A stretch of DNA of 12,374 nucleotides from an uncultured Bacteroidota bacterium (GCA_903923915.1 CAIXZI010000271.1:1-12374), one strand, 5' to 3'; numbered from the stretch's first letter, positions 1 through 9,265 are shown. Numbers and translations: made by a program. The notes: generated by a model not told the origin, from the sequence alone.

Positions 1-3000
1 TAATTCGGGTATTACTTGGGCAAACGGGATTGATAATTGCAGTGGTCAGTCTGTAGTTGCGCCTAATGGTGGTACTAATTCGTTGTGTTTAAACAATAAT
101 ACTACGGGTGGTAAAATGCAAATGATTCAACAGAAATATTCTGTTACAAATACAAATAACATCCTTACCTATCAATATTTAGCTGTATTAGAAGATGGTG
201 GTCACGCAGCTACCGATCAACCTTACTTTTTTAGTCAGGTGTTAGATGGCAGTGGTACTGCTATACCGTGTACCTATTATTTGCAATCTGCCAGTGGTAA
301 TGCCGGATGGACAGCTTGTTGCACAGATGCTTATTATAAAGGATGGGTAACCGTTACTTTAGATATGACCTCTTACATTGGACAATGTGTAACTATTCAA
401 TTTTTAGTTAGTGATTGTAATCAAGGTGGGCATTATGGGTATGCCTATATTGATGCCAGTTGTGATGTTGAACAAACTAACAATACAGTAACTATTTGTC
501 CGGGAAGTACTCAATTATGCGGGCAATCAGGTTTTACCTCTTATGCTTGGACAGGCCCTGTTACCGGAAATGCAATGTGTTTAAATACAAGTACTCCGGG
601 TAGTTATACATTAACTTGTACAGGCCAGTGCCCTGCGCCGGTAAGGCATTATTCGGTTGTAGTAAGCCCAACACCTTCGGTTAATTTTAGCAGCACAGTA
701 ACACCTTGTAATAGTAGTGTGCCGTTTACAGATCTAACAACTGTTAGTGGAGGTGGCTCAGTAGCAAATTGGTCTTGGAGTATGTCCGGAGCCAGCCCTT
801 CAACTTATGCTACTCAAAACCCTACTGCAACATATACATCAACAGGTACATTTCCTGTAGTACTAACTTGTACCTCATCAGCAGGGTGTACAGGAACATA
901 TTCAACAACGGTTACTTTAGGAACCGGGCCTACGGCTGTGTTTTCCGCTTCTACGGTTTGCCCAGGTAATCCAACCGTATTTACAAATACATCAAGCGGT
1001 GCCACAGGTGGATATACTTGGGATTTTGGCGAACCAGCATCGGGTGCAACAAATACAAGTGCAGCTACAAACCCATCTCATACATACGCAGGCGCAGGAA
1101 ATTATACTGTAACTTTAAATGCCATGGGAACCGGAACCTGTGTGGCCACAAAAACATTAGCAGTAGTTGTTAGCCCTGTGCCAACTGCTACAATAGGAGC
1201 ACCTCCTGTTTGCTTAGGAGCAGCAACTACATTTACAAGCGCTATAAATCCAACAGCGGGTTCTTCCTATGCTTGGGATTTTGGTGATGCCGGGCCCAAT
1301 ATTAATTCGCCTACCCCATCACATACGTACGCAAGTGCTAATACTTTTCCGGTAACAGTTACAGTAACCGCAGCAGGAGGCTGTACGGTAACGGCAACTA
1401 CCACGGTAACGGTAAACGCATTGCCAACGGCTACTTTTACAGTAGCTCCTGTTTGTCAAGGAACGGCATCTCATTTTGATGCTACAGCTTCTACACCTGC
1501 TAGTGCTACTTATAGTTGGAGTTTTGGAGGCGCAGCTCCAAATACGGATGTGCAAGTTGGTGTTCAAACAGATAATCATACATATACATCTGCAGCTACG
1601 TTTCCTGTAACACTTGTTGTTACAGTAGGAACTTGTAGCGCAACAACCACAGCTAATGCGGTGGTAAATCCAATGCCGGTGTTAAGTATAGCAACAACCC
1701 CTGCATGTGATTTATCAGCTATTACAATTACCAACAATACGCCAAGTCAAGCTTCATTTTCAACCTGGCATTGGGATTTTGGAGACCCTACACATGTTAC
1801 CAGCGCACTTGCTGCGCCAGGTAGTTATACCTATCCTTCCCCGGGTATTTATACAGTAGTTTTAACAGCAACAACAACAACGGGTTGTAGCGGTACGGTA
1901 ACCACAACGGCTATTGTGCACCCTAACCCTTCTGCAGGAGGAAGTATAGGTTTTGCTTGTTTAGGAGGTGGTTCAAGTTATGATGCATCTGGCCCAACAG
2001 GCTCAATAGTTACTAATCCACCGGGTATAAATGATGCCATTACAACATATACGTGGAGTTTTGGTGATGGAACACCTAATAGTAATTTATCTGTGCTTAC
2101 ACATACGTATGCTACTTGTGGTAGTTATTCAGTATCGATAGGCGTTACTACTAACTTTGGTTGTACAGATATTATATCAGGTTTAGATACGGTGTATTGC
2201 CTACCGCACGTAGCACCACCACCAAGCTTTAGTATTTGTCCTGGTACCCCTGTAGCCAGCACAAAAACAACTTTTACAACTACTTGTGCGCAACCTAGTT
2301 TAGGTTTTCCTATAGCTATTTATTTTATTGATAACCCAAACCCAACTACACATACAACCACCCCAAATTGTGGTATTCCAATAGCAGATACATCAGGTGT
2401 AAATTCGATACCGCCTTTCCCTGCCATCAATCCAAACTTAACCTGTAATTTATTAGTTGACACTGTTTATGGCTATGCTGTAACTGATATTGGAGGTAAT
2501 ATAGGTTGTATAGGCGATGTGGCTACCTTTACCATAAGTGTTTATCCAACACCAACGGTAACGCCAATAAGCGATCAAACTGTTTGTGCTGGCGGCAATG
2601 TATTACCGATAAACTTTACAGGTTGCCCTGCAGCCGGAGAAACTTTTACATGGACAACCACAGGAGATAATGTAGGCCTAGCGGCAACGGGCGCGGGTAA
2701 CATACCCACTTTTCCAGGTCAAAACCCGGTAACCCCTGCGGCGGCATTATCAACAGTAAGTGTAACACCGCTTGCTAATAACTGTTCTGGCCCACCAATA
2801 ACTTTTAATATTACGGTAAACCCTATACCAACTATGACGGTAACATCACCGCCGCCATATTGCCCAAGTGATTTAATATCATCAACCGATTATAATTTTA
2901 ATACCAATATAATTGGTCCTGGACTAACGTATTCGTTTACAGCAACCAACACAGCTAATACAGGTATGCCTGCATCTGGCACAAACTTAGCGCCTAATAC

Positions 3001-4582
3001 GCCTTATCATGCACCGGCCAATGCAAGTTTAGTTAATCAGCTTAGTGTGGTTACCTACACCCCATCTATGAACGGATGTATAGGGCCGGTTGCCACGAAT
3101 ACAATTACCATTAAACCAACGCCTGTAATACAACCTATTTCGGATGTGGCTTATTGTCCAAATCAAAGCACACAATCTATCCCATTTATTTGTTTACCCA
3201 ATAATCAAGGCACACCTAATTACAATTGGATAATTTCTACCACTCCTTATAACGTAGGCTTAAACCCATCAACCGGTACATCAAACAATATACCTGTGTT
3301 TACAACAAGTGCTAATACTACAGGTATAGCTCAATCAGGCAACGTAACTTTAGGTGCCAGTTTAAATAATTGCCCAAGTACCTTCTCTAATTTTAATATT
3401 ATTGTAAATCCTACGCCTACGCCTAAATTTAGCAATACAGAACCTGTTTGCGATGGAAAACCAATGGCCTTTACCGATTTATCCACCCCTAGTACAGGTT
3501 CTATAACTGTTAACCAATGGTATTGGGATATGGATAATAATGGTACTTCAGATGCCATTACACAAAACCCTACGTATATTTATCCATCGGGCATGGCAGG
3601 CACTAATACAGTAACCTTACATGTGTTTACAAGCTCTGTTCCTTCTTGTTCGGCTGCGGTAACAAATACGGTATATGTTAGCCCTAACCCGGTAGCAGAT
3701 TTTGTAGGCGATAGTTTAAAAAGTTGTCCGCAACTTAAAACAAAGTTTACCGATTTATCTAGTGTAACCATAAATGGTGTGCCTACCGGTTCTATTACAA
3801 GTTGGAACTGGAGTTTTGGCAATAATAATGGTTCAAGTTCTTCCACTCCACCCCAACAAACGTACACTAACTCATCACCAACGCAAAGTGCTTATTATAC
3901 GGTTTCATTAACGGTAACCACTGCCGATGGTTGTGTAAACTCAAAAACTATAAACAAATATATACAGGTTTATCCTCGTCCAATAGCTGATTTTGGTTGG
4001 GGTCCGGTGGGTGCGGATATAGACGCGCCAACCATTGATTTTGTAAACCAATCAATAGGAGCCAGTGGTTATCCGGCTAATCATCCAACAGTATTTGGAG
4101 CTTATGGAGTAGAGTATTATTTGGGTGATGTATTTGCAATGAACCAAAACTCAAACAATGTATATACTAATGGAGGATTCTCGCATACGTATGAACATTA
4201 TGATCCATATACCTATTACGTAACGCAGTGGGTAGTAAACAGTTTAGGATGTAAAGATTCTATTACTAAGCCGGTAGAGATACTACCTAACTTTACATTC
4301 TATATACCCAATGCTTTTTCTCCTAACGGAGATGGGGCAAACGATGGCTTTAAAGGCACGGGCGTAGGTATAGATAACACTACGTATAACCTATGGGTGT
4401 TTGATAGATGGGGTATGATGATATTTTATGCGGATGACTTGGAAAAACCTTGGGATGGTCACATGAAAGGTAGTGCCGATAAACCTGTTTTACAGGAAGA
4501 TGTATATGTGTGGAAAGTTAAGTTTAGCGACTTTAGAGGTAAGAAACACGAATATCATGGAACGGTTACTTTACTGAAATAA
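1..4582 (+). CDS. Giant multi-PKD secreted protein with type B T9SS C-terminal sorting domain (5' partial)
   Basis: The frame is open from base 2 to the TAA at 4580-4582, about 1526 visible codons, so the true start and signal peptide lie outside the window; the TTG at 83 is only an internal codon. From the N side there is a Cys-containing beta-rich segment (to about 480), a short Ig-like piece, then six PKD modules starting near 677, 921, 1173, 1414, 1666 and 1918, showing W-D/S-F-G cores and HTY turns. Next come a Cys-rich linker (2200-2540) and three longer PKD-like modules (from about 2542, 2818 and 3113), then three more PKD units (3407, 3680, 3970). Modules are joined by short strands ending in P-x-P, such as SPTP, NPMP and YPRP. 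The end (about 4290-4582) carries IPNAFSPNGDGAND, W-VFDRWG and a final YHGTVTLLK, matching the gliding-motility-type C-terminal domain. Known family role: export by T9SS and attachment to the cell surface. Adhesin function is inferred; no catalytic domain is visible. Confidence 0.93.
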   Translation, partial: NSGITWANGIDNCSGQSVVAPNGGTNSLCLNNNTTGGKMQMIQQKYSVTNTNNILTYQYLAVLEDGGHAATDQPYFFSQVLDGSGTAIPCTYYLQSASGNAGWTACCTDAYYKGWVTVTLDMTSYIGQCVTIQFLVSDCNQGGHYGYAYIDASCDVEQTNNTVTICPGSTQLCGQSGFTSYAWTGPVTGNAMCLNTSTPGSYTLTCTGQCPAPVRHYSVVVSPTPSVNFSSTVTPCNSSVPFTDLTTVSGGGSVANWSWSMSGASPSTYATQNPTATYTSTGTFPVVLTCTSSAGCTGTYSTTVTLGTGPTAVFSASTVCPGNPTVFTNTSSGATGGYTWDFGEPASGATNTSAATNPSHTYAGAGNYTVTLNAMGTGTCVATKTLAVVVSPVPTATIGAPPVCLGAATTFTSAINPTAGSSYAWDFGDAGPNINSPTPSHTYASANTFPVTVTVTAAGGCTVTATTTVTVNALPTATFTVAPVCQGTASHFDATASTPASATYSWSFGGAAPNTDVQVGVQTDNHTYTSAATFPVTLVVTVGTCSATTTANAVVNPMPVLSIATTPACDLSAITITNNTPSQASFSTWHWDFGDPTHVTSALAAPGSYTYPSPGIYTVVLTATTTTGCSGTVTTTAIVHPNPSAGGSIGFACLGGGSSYDASGPTGSIVTNPPGINDAITTYTWSFGDGTPNSNLSVLTHTYATCGSYSVSIGVTTNFGCTDIISGLDTVYCLPHVAPPPSFSICPGTPVASTKTTFTTTCAQPSLGFPIAIYFIDNPNPTTHTTTPNCGIPIADTSGVNSIPPFPAINPNLTCNLLVDTVYGYAVTDIGGNIGCIGDVATFTISVYPTPTVTPISDQTVCAGGNVLPINFTGCPAAGETFTWTTTGDNVGLAATGAGNIPTFPGQNPVTPAAALSTVSVTPLANNCSGPPITFNITVNPIPTMTVTSPPPYCPSDLISSTDYNFNTNIIGPGLTYSFTATNTANTGMPASGTNLAPNTPYHAPANASLVNQLSVVTYTPSMNGCIGPVATNTITIKPTPVIQPISDVAYCPNQSTQSIPFICLPNNQGTPNYNWIISTTPYNVGLNPSTGTSNNIPVFTTSANTTGIAQSGNVTLGASLNNCPSTFSNFNIIVNPTPTPKFSNTEPVCDGKPMAFTDLSTPSTGSITVNQWYWDMDNNGTSDAITQNPTYIYPSGMAGTNTVTLHVFTSSVPSCSAAVTNTVYVSPNPVADFVGDSLKSCPQLKTKFTDLSSVTINGVPTGSITSWNWSFGNNNGSSSSTPPQQTYTNSSPTQSAYYTVSLTVTTADGCVNSKTINKYIQVYPRPIADFGWGPVGADIDAPTIDFVNQSIGASGYPANHPTVFGAYGVEYYLGDVFAMNQNSNNVYTNGGFSHTYEHYDPYTYYVTQWVVNSLGCKDSITKPVEILPNFTFYIPNAFSPNGDGANDGFKGTGVGIDNTTYNLWVFDRWGMMIFYADDLEKPWDGHMKGSADKPVLQEDVYVWKVKFSDFRGKKHEYHGTVTLLK
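4290..4579 (+). other. Type B T9SS C-terminal sorting domain (gliding motility-associated CTD)
   Basis: This is the last roughly 95 residues of the PKD protein. Key residues are the N-AFSPNGDG-ND loop near the start of the domain, the central VFDRWG strand, the PWDG turn, a V-Y-W-K strand and the closing H-GTVTLLK strand. This order is the hallmark of the type B sorting signal used by the Bacteroidota type IX secretion system. The segment acts as the outer-membrane export and anchoring tag; it does not predict what the passenger binds. Confidence 0.93.
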
Positions 4583-4604
4583 GTCTCATTCATCGTACTA
4601 AAAG

Positions 4605-4641
4605 TAAGGCTCGGCAAACAACCGAGCCTTATTGCGTTTTT
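4605..4641 (+). terminator. Rho-independent terminator after the PKD gene
   Basis: A perfect 10-bp stem (TAAGGCTCGG at 4605-4614 with CCGAGCCTTA at 4622-4631) closes a 7-nt loop and is followed by TTGCGTTTTTATT. It starts 23 nt after the PKD stop codon. The T-run is short but the stem is strong and GC-rich at its top. Confidence 0.85.
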
Positions 4642-4646
4642 ATTAG

Positions 4647-4654
4647 TACCTTTG
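4647..4654 (+). promoter_or_regulatory. Bacteroidota-type -7 element (TACCTTTG) for the helicase gene
   Basis: TACCTTTG matches the Bacteroidota -7 consensus TAnnTTTG exactly. It lies 17 nt before the helicase ATG, so the expected transcript would have a leader of roughly 10-13 nt. I see no clear -33 TTTG; the expected place falls inside the upstream terminator stem. Confidence 0.6.
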
Positions 4655-4671
4655 CGGCTTAATAAAAATAA

Positions 4672-6729
4672 ATGACACAACAAACATTGACACCACAAAC
4701 ATTCGAAGAATTAGGATTACCCGAAAAATTACTGAAAGCTCTTAAAGACTTAGGTTTTACCGAAGCAACTCCCGTACAAGCCCAAACAATACCGCTTTTA
4801 CAAAAACAAAAAACAGATTTAGTAGCTCTTGCACAAACTGGAACCGGTAAAACTGCCGCGTTTGGTTTGCCATTATTATCTGAAACAGATTTTTCTGACG
4901 GACACACAAAAGCTTTGATATTAGCGCCAACCCGCGAATTATGCATGCAAATTGGCGCCGATTTAAAAAAGTTTGCCAAATATATGCCCAATGTAAAAGT
5001 TGTAGAAGTATATGGCGGCGCAAGCATTGAAGGACAAATACGCAGCATTAAACAAAGCACCCCGGGCGTTATTGCAGCAACCCCAGGCAGGTTAATAGAT
5101 TTGATGAAACGTAAAGTAATCGATCTAAAAAATATTTCAGTTGTCATCCTTGATGAAGCAGATGAAATGCTTAACATGGGCTTTAAAGAAAGCATCGATG
5201 AAATTTTAGAAAAAACACCGGAAGAGAAAAACGTTTGGTTGTTTTCGGCTACTATGCCAAGAGAGGTTGCACGTATCGCATCATCTTATATGAAAACACC
5301 TGCAGAAATTAGTGTTGGTAAAAAGAACGAAGGCGCTGCAAATATTGAACATTTATTTTATCAAGTTCAAAGCAGAGAAAAATATTTAGTGCTTAAACGT
5401 GTGATGGATTACAATCCGGATATCTACGGAATTATTTTCTGTCGTACTCGTATCGAAACACAAGAAGTTGCTGATAATTTAATTAAAGATGGCTACAGCG
5501 CAGATTCTTTACATGGAGATTTGTCTCAAGGTCAACGCGATTTTGTAATGAAACGTTACCGTGGCCGTGCTTTGCAAATGTTGGTAGCTACTGATGTGGC
5601 TGCGCGTGGTTTAGATGTAAAAGATGTAACGCACGTTATAAATTACAGCTTACCTGAAGATGTTGAGAATTACACGCATCGTAGCGGACGTACAGCACGC
5701 GCCGGCAAAACAGGCGTAAGTATTGCTTTTGTTACTGGTAAAGACATGTACAAAATTCGTGATATAGAAAAGATTATTAATAAAAAGTTTAGTCAGGCTA
5801 CCATACCTACGGGTGTTGAGGTTTGCGAAAGACAATTATTTCACGTTGCCGAAAAAATTCATAACGCTAAAGTAAACGAAGAAGAAATTGCGAAATATCT
5901 TCCAAAAATTTACGATCAATTAAAAGACATCAGCAAAGAAGATTTAATTAAACGTTTCGTATCCGAAGAATTTAATCGTTTCTTAGAATATTATCAGCAA
6001 GCACCCGATCTTAACCAGAAAGGTGGCGCAGGTTTAGGTTCAAATAGTAAAATGAGTCGCTTCTTCATTAACCTTGGAGAATTAGATGGTTTACATTGGA
6101 AATTCTTAAAAGATTATTTGGCGGATATTTCTGGTATCAGCGCATTGCATATTTTTAATGTTGACGTTAAAAAAAGTTTTTCATTTTTTGAATCAGAAAC
6201 AAAAGATGCTCAGGCTTTCTTAGATGTTAATGCAAAAGAATTAAAGTTCAACGATCGTAAAGTGCAAATTGAAGCTTCTTCAGGAGGCGGCGATCGAAGC
6301 GGACGTTCATCATCAGAAAGCAGAGGCGAAGGTGGTTACAAACGCCGTGAAGGCGGTGGAAGCAGCAGTAGATATGCCGGTAAACGTGAAGGTGGCAGCA
6401 GCGGTGGTTATGCAGGTAAACGCGAAGGTGGTGCATATCCAAAACGTAGCAGCGATTCAGCAGGTGGTGGTTACAAACGCAGAGAATCTGAAGGTGGTGG
6501 AAGCGGTTACAAACGTCGTGAATCTTCTTCAGAAGGAACCGGAAGTACAGGTGGTGGTTACAAACGCAAAGAATCATCAGAAGGAAGCGGATTTAAACGC
6601 AGAGATTCTGATTCATCAACAGGCGGTGGTTTTAAACGTAAAGAATCGGTTGATGGTGGTTTCAAAAAAAGCTTTGATAAACCGGCTGGTGGCTCAAGAC
6701 CAAGAACTAAGCGTAGTTTCAACGATTAA
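4672..6729 (+). CDS. DEAD-box ATP-dependent RNA helicase, DbpA-type RNA-binding domain and disordered basic tail
   Basis: A 685-aa protein with a complete set of helicase motifs: Q-motif region 11-40, motif I AQTGTGKT 54-61, Ia PTREL 86-90, Ib TPGR 137-140, II DEAD 161-164, III SAT 192-194, IV IIFCRTR 254-260, V ATDVAARGLDV 306-316 and VI HRSGRTARAGK 336-346. Residues about 461-534 (MSRFFINLGELDGL onward) resemble the DbpA/CsdA RNA-binding domain, which in relatives recruits the helicase to structured RNA such as rRNA. Residues 537-685 form a Gly/Ser/Arg/Lys tail with about ten degenerate YKRRES or YAGKRE units. The likely role is ATP-driven RNA remodelling in ribosome assembly, RNA decay or cold growth; which of these cannot be told from sequence. 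The ATG at 4672 is chosen because it directly precedes the Q-motif and follows the -7 element. It could be named deaD/csdA-like; I leave the symbol empty. Confidence 0.95.
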   Translation: MTQQTLTPQTFEELGLPEKLLKALKDLGFTEATPVQAQTIPLLQKQKTDLVALAQTGTGKTAAFGLPLLSETDFSDGHTKALILAPTRELCMQIGADLKKFAKYMPNVKVVEVYGGASIEGQIRSIKQSTPGVIAATPGRLIDLMKRKVIDLKNISVVILDEADEMLNMGFKESIDEILEKTPEEKNVWLFSATMPREVARIASSYMKTPAEISVGKKNEGAANIEHLFYQVQSREKYLVLKRVMDYNPDIYGIIFCRTRIETQEVADNLIKDGYSADSLHGDLSQGQRDFVMKRYRGRALQMLVATDVAARGLDVKDVTHVINYSLPEDVENYTHRSGRTARAGKTGVSIAFVTGKDMYKIRDIEKIINKKFSQATIPTGVEVCERQLFHVAEKIHNAKVNEEEIAKYLPKIYDQLKDISKEDLIKRFVSEEFNRFLEYYQQAPDLNQKGGAGLGSNSKMSRFFINLGELDGLHWKFLKDYLADISGISALHIFNVDVKKSFSFFESETKDAQAFLDVNAKELKFNDRKVQIEASSGGGDRSGRSSSESRGEGGYKRREGGGSSSRYAGKREGGSSGGYAGKREGGAYPKRSSDSAGGGYKRRESEGGGSGYKRRESSSEGTGSTGGGYKRKESSEGSGFKRRDSDSSTGGGFKRKESVDGGFKKSFDKPAGGSRPRTKRSFND
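6283..6727 (+). repeat. Degenerate in-frame repeat coding the G/S/K/R tail of the helicase
   Basis: Codons for residues about 538-685 repeat a unit of the kind G-G-G-(Y/F)-K-R-(R/K)-(E/D)-S, with YKRRE at 556, YAGKRE at 568 and 580, YKRRES at 601 and 613, YKRKES at 630, FKRRDS at 641 and FKRKES at 654. At DNA level the phrase GGTGGTTACAAACGC and close variants recur. The low complexity opens long false reading frames in both other directions here. Confidence 0.85.
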
Positions 6730-6773
6730 TTTATTGTCGTCATTGCGATGCAAGAAGCATAAATGTACACGTC

Positions 6774-6833
6774 CTTCGACAAGCTCAGTATGGTGGTAAA
6801 TCAACCAATTGTGTCACGCTGAGCCTGTCGAAG
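6774..6833. repeat. Imperfect inverted repeat, CTTCGACAAGCTCAG / CTGAGCCTGTCGAAG type
   Basis: The 15-nt arms at 6774-6788 and 6819-6833 pair with a single mismatch around a 30-nt loop. The arm sequence resembles a short dispersed intergenic repeat that I recall from many bacterial genomes. Just upstream, GTCATTGCGATGCAAGAAGCA (6738-6758) looks like a decayed copy of another common repeat phrase (GTCATTGCGAGG...GAAGCA). The arms may fold in RNA and help end the helicase transcript, but no T-run follows. Confidence 0.6.
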
Positions 6834-6875
6834 CGTTATTTCCTCAAAAAGTATAATGATAAATTGTCATACTAT

Positions 6876-6914
6876 TTAATTTGGAATAGAATTTGAAATT
6901 CTGTTCCAAATTAA
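6876..6914. promoter_or_regulatory. 39-bp near-perfect palindrome upstream of yugP
   Basis: The 19-nt arms TTAATTTGGAATAGAATTT (6876-6894) and AAATTCTGTTCCAAATTAA (6896-6914) are inverted copies around a single central G, with one T/G mismatch. The palindrome ends 12 nt before the yugP ATG. It overlaps TTAATTTG (6876-6883), a one-mismatch match to the -7 consensus. It could be an operator, an RNA hairpin in the leader or a small palindromic repeat; the sequence alone does not decide. Confidence 0.6.
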
Positions 6915-6926
6915 TATCATAAAATC

Positions 6927-7628
6927 ATGTTCGATTCAGGTTTATTACTCATAGGCATTCTCTTTGCAGGGCTTGGTATGCTCATTAGCTTTCGTTTAAA
7001 AAGTAAATTCAAACAATATGCTCAAGAACCACTTTTAAACCACATGAGTGGAAAAGAAGTGGCTGAAAAAATGCTACGTGATAATGGCATTTACGATGTG
7101 CAAGTTACAAGCACACAAGGTTTTTTAACCGACCATTATAATCCTTCAACCAAAGTAGTTAACCTTAGTGATGAAGTTTATAACGGACAAAGCGTAGCGT
7201 CCGCAGCCGTTGCGGCTCACGAGTGCGGTCATGCCGTGCAACATGCCAAAGCTTATGCCTGGTTAAACTTAAGGTCAGCTATGGTTCCAATCGTTCAGTT
7301 AAGTTCTAACCTAATGAACATTATGTTTATAGGTTTAATGTTTGTGGCTTATGCTATGCCTAAAATGGGTAATGCTATGTTGTTGGTTGTTATTATTTGT
7401 CAAGCGGCTATTACCTTATTTTCAGTTATTACATTACCTGTTGAGGTTGATGCAAGTCGTCGTGGTTTGCAGTGGTTAAACTCTGCTGGCATTACGCATG
7501 GCGAAGAACATACGCATGCCAAAGATGCACTTACCTGGGCTGCGTACACTTATTTTGCCGCTGCTTTAGGTGCCATTGCCTCGCTAATTTATTTAATTAT
7601 GCGCTTTATGGGAAACAACCGAGATTAA
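6927..7628 (+). CDS. YugP-type membrane zinc metallopeptidase (Zn_peptidase_2 family)
   Basis: A 233-aa protein. A hydrophobic segment at residues 4-22 anchors the N terminus. The conserved AAHECGH motif (His98, Glu99, His102) is the zinc site and catalytic Glu, and Glu173 in PVEVDAS is the likely third zinc ligand. Further membrane segments lie at about 126-145, 148-170 and 205-228. The NLSDEVYNG stretch before the motif and the ASRRGLQWL stretch after it fit the YugP/COG2738 family and its usual size of roughly 220-235 residues. The family is predicted to be a membrane-embedded protease; its substrates are not known to me. A His-rich loop (HGEEHTHAKD, 191-200) follows the third ligand. It sits alone between the helicase and eno, and is followed by repeat copy A three bases after its stop. 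Confidence 0.92.
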   Translation: MFDSGLLLIGILFAGLGMLISFRLKSKFKQYAQEPLLNHMSGKEVAEKMLRDNGIYDVQVTSTQGFLTDHYNPSTKVVNLSDEVYNGQSVASAAVAAHECGHAVQHAKAYAWLNLRSAMVPIVQLSSNLMNIMFIGLMFVAYAMPKMGNAMLLVVIICQAAITLFSVITLPVEVDASRRGLQWLNSAGITHGEEHTHAKDALTWAAYTYFAAALGAIASLIYLIMRFMGNNRD

Positions 7629-7630
7629 TC

Positions 7631-7720
7631 TTTGGGCGTTTCGGCAGATTACTGCCGCCGGGCTTTACGTTGCAAGTTTTGTTGGTTACAACAAAAGCTT
7701 TCCACCGCAATCCCTAACGC
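7631..7720 (+). repeat. Structured dispersed repeat, copy A (downstream of yugP)
   Basis: It starts TTTGGGCGTT and ends CAATCCCTAACGC, both shared with the other two copies, with short inverted ends GCGTT (7636-7640) and AACGC (7716-7720). Hairpin 1 is CGGCAG-ATTA-CTGCCG (7642-7657), perfect. Hairpin 2 is TTTTGTTG-GTTA-CAACAAAA (7677-7696), perfect. Between them lies the conserved CGGGCTTTACGTTGCAA. It begins 3 nt after the yugP stop codon. Confidence 0.85.
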
Positions 7721-7765
7721 AAACAACTTAGTTAAAAATCAATTTCCTAATTATAAACTAAGCTA

Positions 7766-7773
7766 TATCTTTG
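7766..7773 (+). promoter_or_regulatory. Bacteroidota-type -7 element (TATCTTTG) for eno
   Basis: TATCTTTG is an exact TAnnTTTG match, with TTTC at 7743-7746 placed 19 nt upstream as a weak -33 candidate. The element ends 17 nt before the eno ATG, the same distance as for the helicase gene. Confidence 0.65.
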
Positions 7774-7787
7774 CCCAAAATTTTTAA

Positions 7788-9080
<1,293 letters not shown>

Positions 9081-9094
9081 AATATAATTTTTTT

Positions 9095-9134
9095 AAAACC
9101 CTCTTGAGTTTATTCTTAAGAGGGTTTTTATTTT
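9095..9134 (+). terminator. Rho-independent terminator of eno
   Basis: A 14-bp stem (AAAACCCTCTTGAG at 9095-9108 with CTTAAGAGGGTTTT at 9115-9128, one G/T wobble) closes a 6-nt loop and runs into TTTTTATTTT. It begins 14 nt after the eno stop. Its T-tract runs straight into repeat copy B. Confidence 0.9.
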
Positions 9135-9220
9135 GAGCGTTCCGCTGATTAAAGCGGCGGGCTTTACGTTGCAAGCTTTCTGCGATTACGCAAAAGGCTT
9201 TTCACTACAATCCCTAACGC
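9132..9220 (+). repeat. Structured dispersed repeat, copy B (downstream of eno)
   Basis: It starts TTTGAGCGTT and ends CAATCCCTAACGC, with GCGTT at 9137-9141 and AACGC at 9216-9220. Hairpin 1 pairs CCGCT (9142-9146) with AGCGG (9153-9157) around GATTAA. Hairpin 2 pairs 9175-9184 with 9189-9198 around ATTA, nine of ten positions paired including one T/G. The core GGCGGGCTTTACGTTGCAA matches copy A almost base for base. It abuts the eno terminator. Confidence 0.85.
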
Positions 9221-9244
9221 AAATGCAATATTTTTTTTAGTATC

Positions 9245-9252
9245 TTAGTTTG
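9245..9252 (+). promoter_or_regulatory. Weak -7-like element before the DUF2806 gene
   Basis: TTAGTTTG differs from TAnnTTTG at one position and ends 13 nt before the ATG at 9266. The stretch between repeat copy B and the start codon is only 45 nt and very AT-rich, so any promoter for this gene must lie here or inside the repeat. Confidence 0.3.
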
Positions 9253-9265
9253 AAATAAATGTAAG

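Noticed and set aside
83..85. TTG as the start of the PKD gene
   Set aside because: The frame is open and of the same composition back to base 2, there is no signal peptide after it, and the TTG is just a Leu codon inside the protein.
4659..5195. 178-aa minus-strand frame opposite the helicase gene
   Set aside because: It lies fully antisense to the strongly conserved helicase core and shows no domain; it is a compositional shadow. The same holds for the minus-strand frames inside the PKD and enolase genes and the plus-strand frames inside dxr.
6269..6799. 176-aa plus-strand frame overlapping the helicase tail and running into the downstream repeat
   Set aside because: It is a shadow of the repetitive tail codons (AV/N-rich translation of the GGTGGT units), has no family features, and the helicase frame is clearly the real one.
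7472..7717. 81-aa plus-strand frame overlapping the end of yugP
   Set aside because: Its first part is yugP out of frame, and its last part (PPGFTLQ...FHRNP) is simply a translation of repeat copy A.
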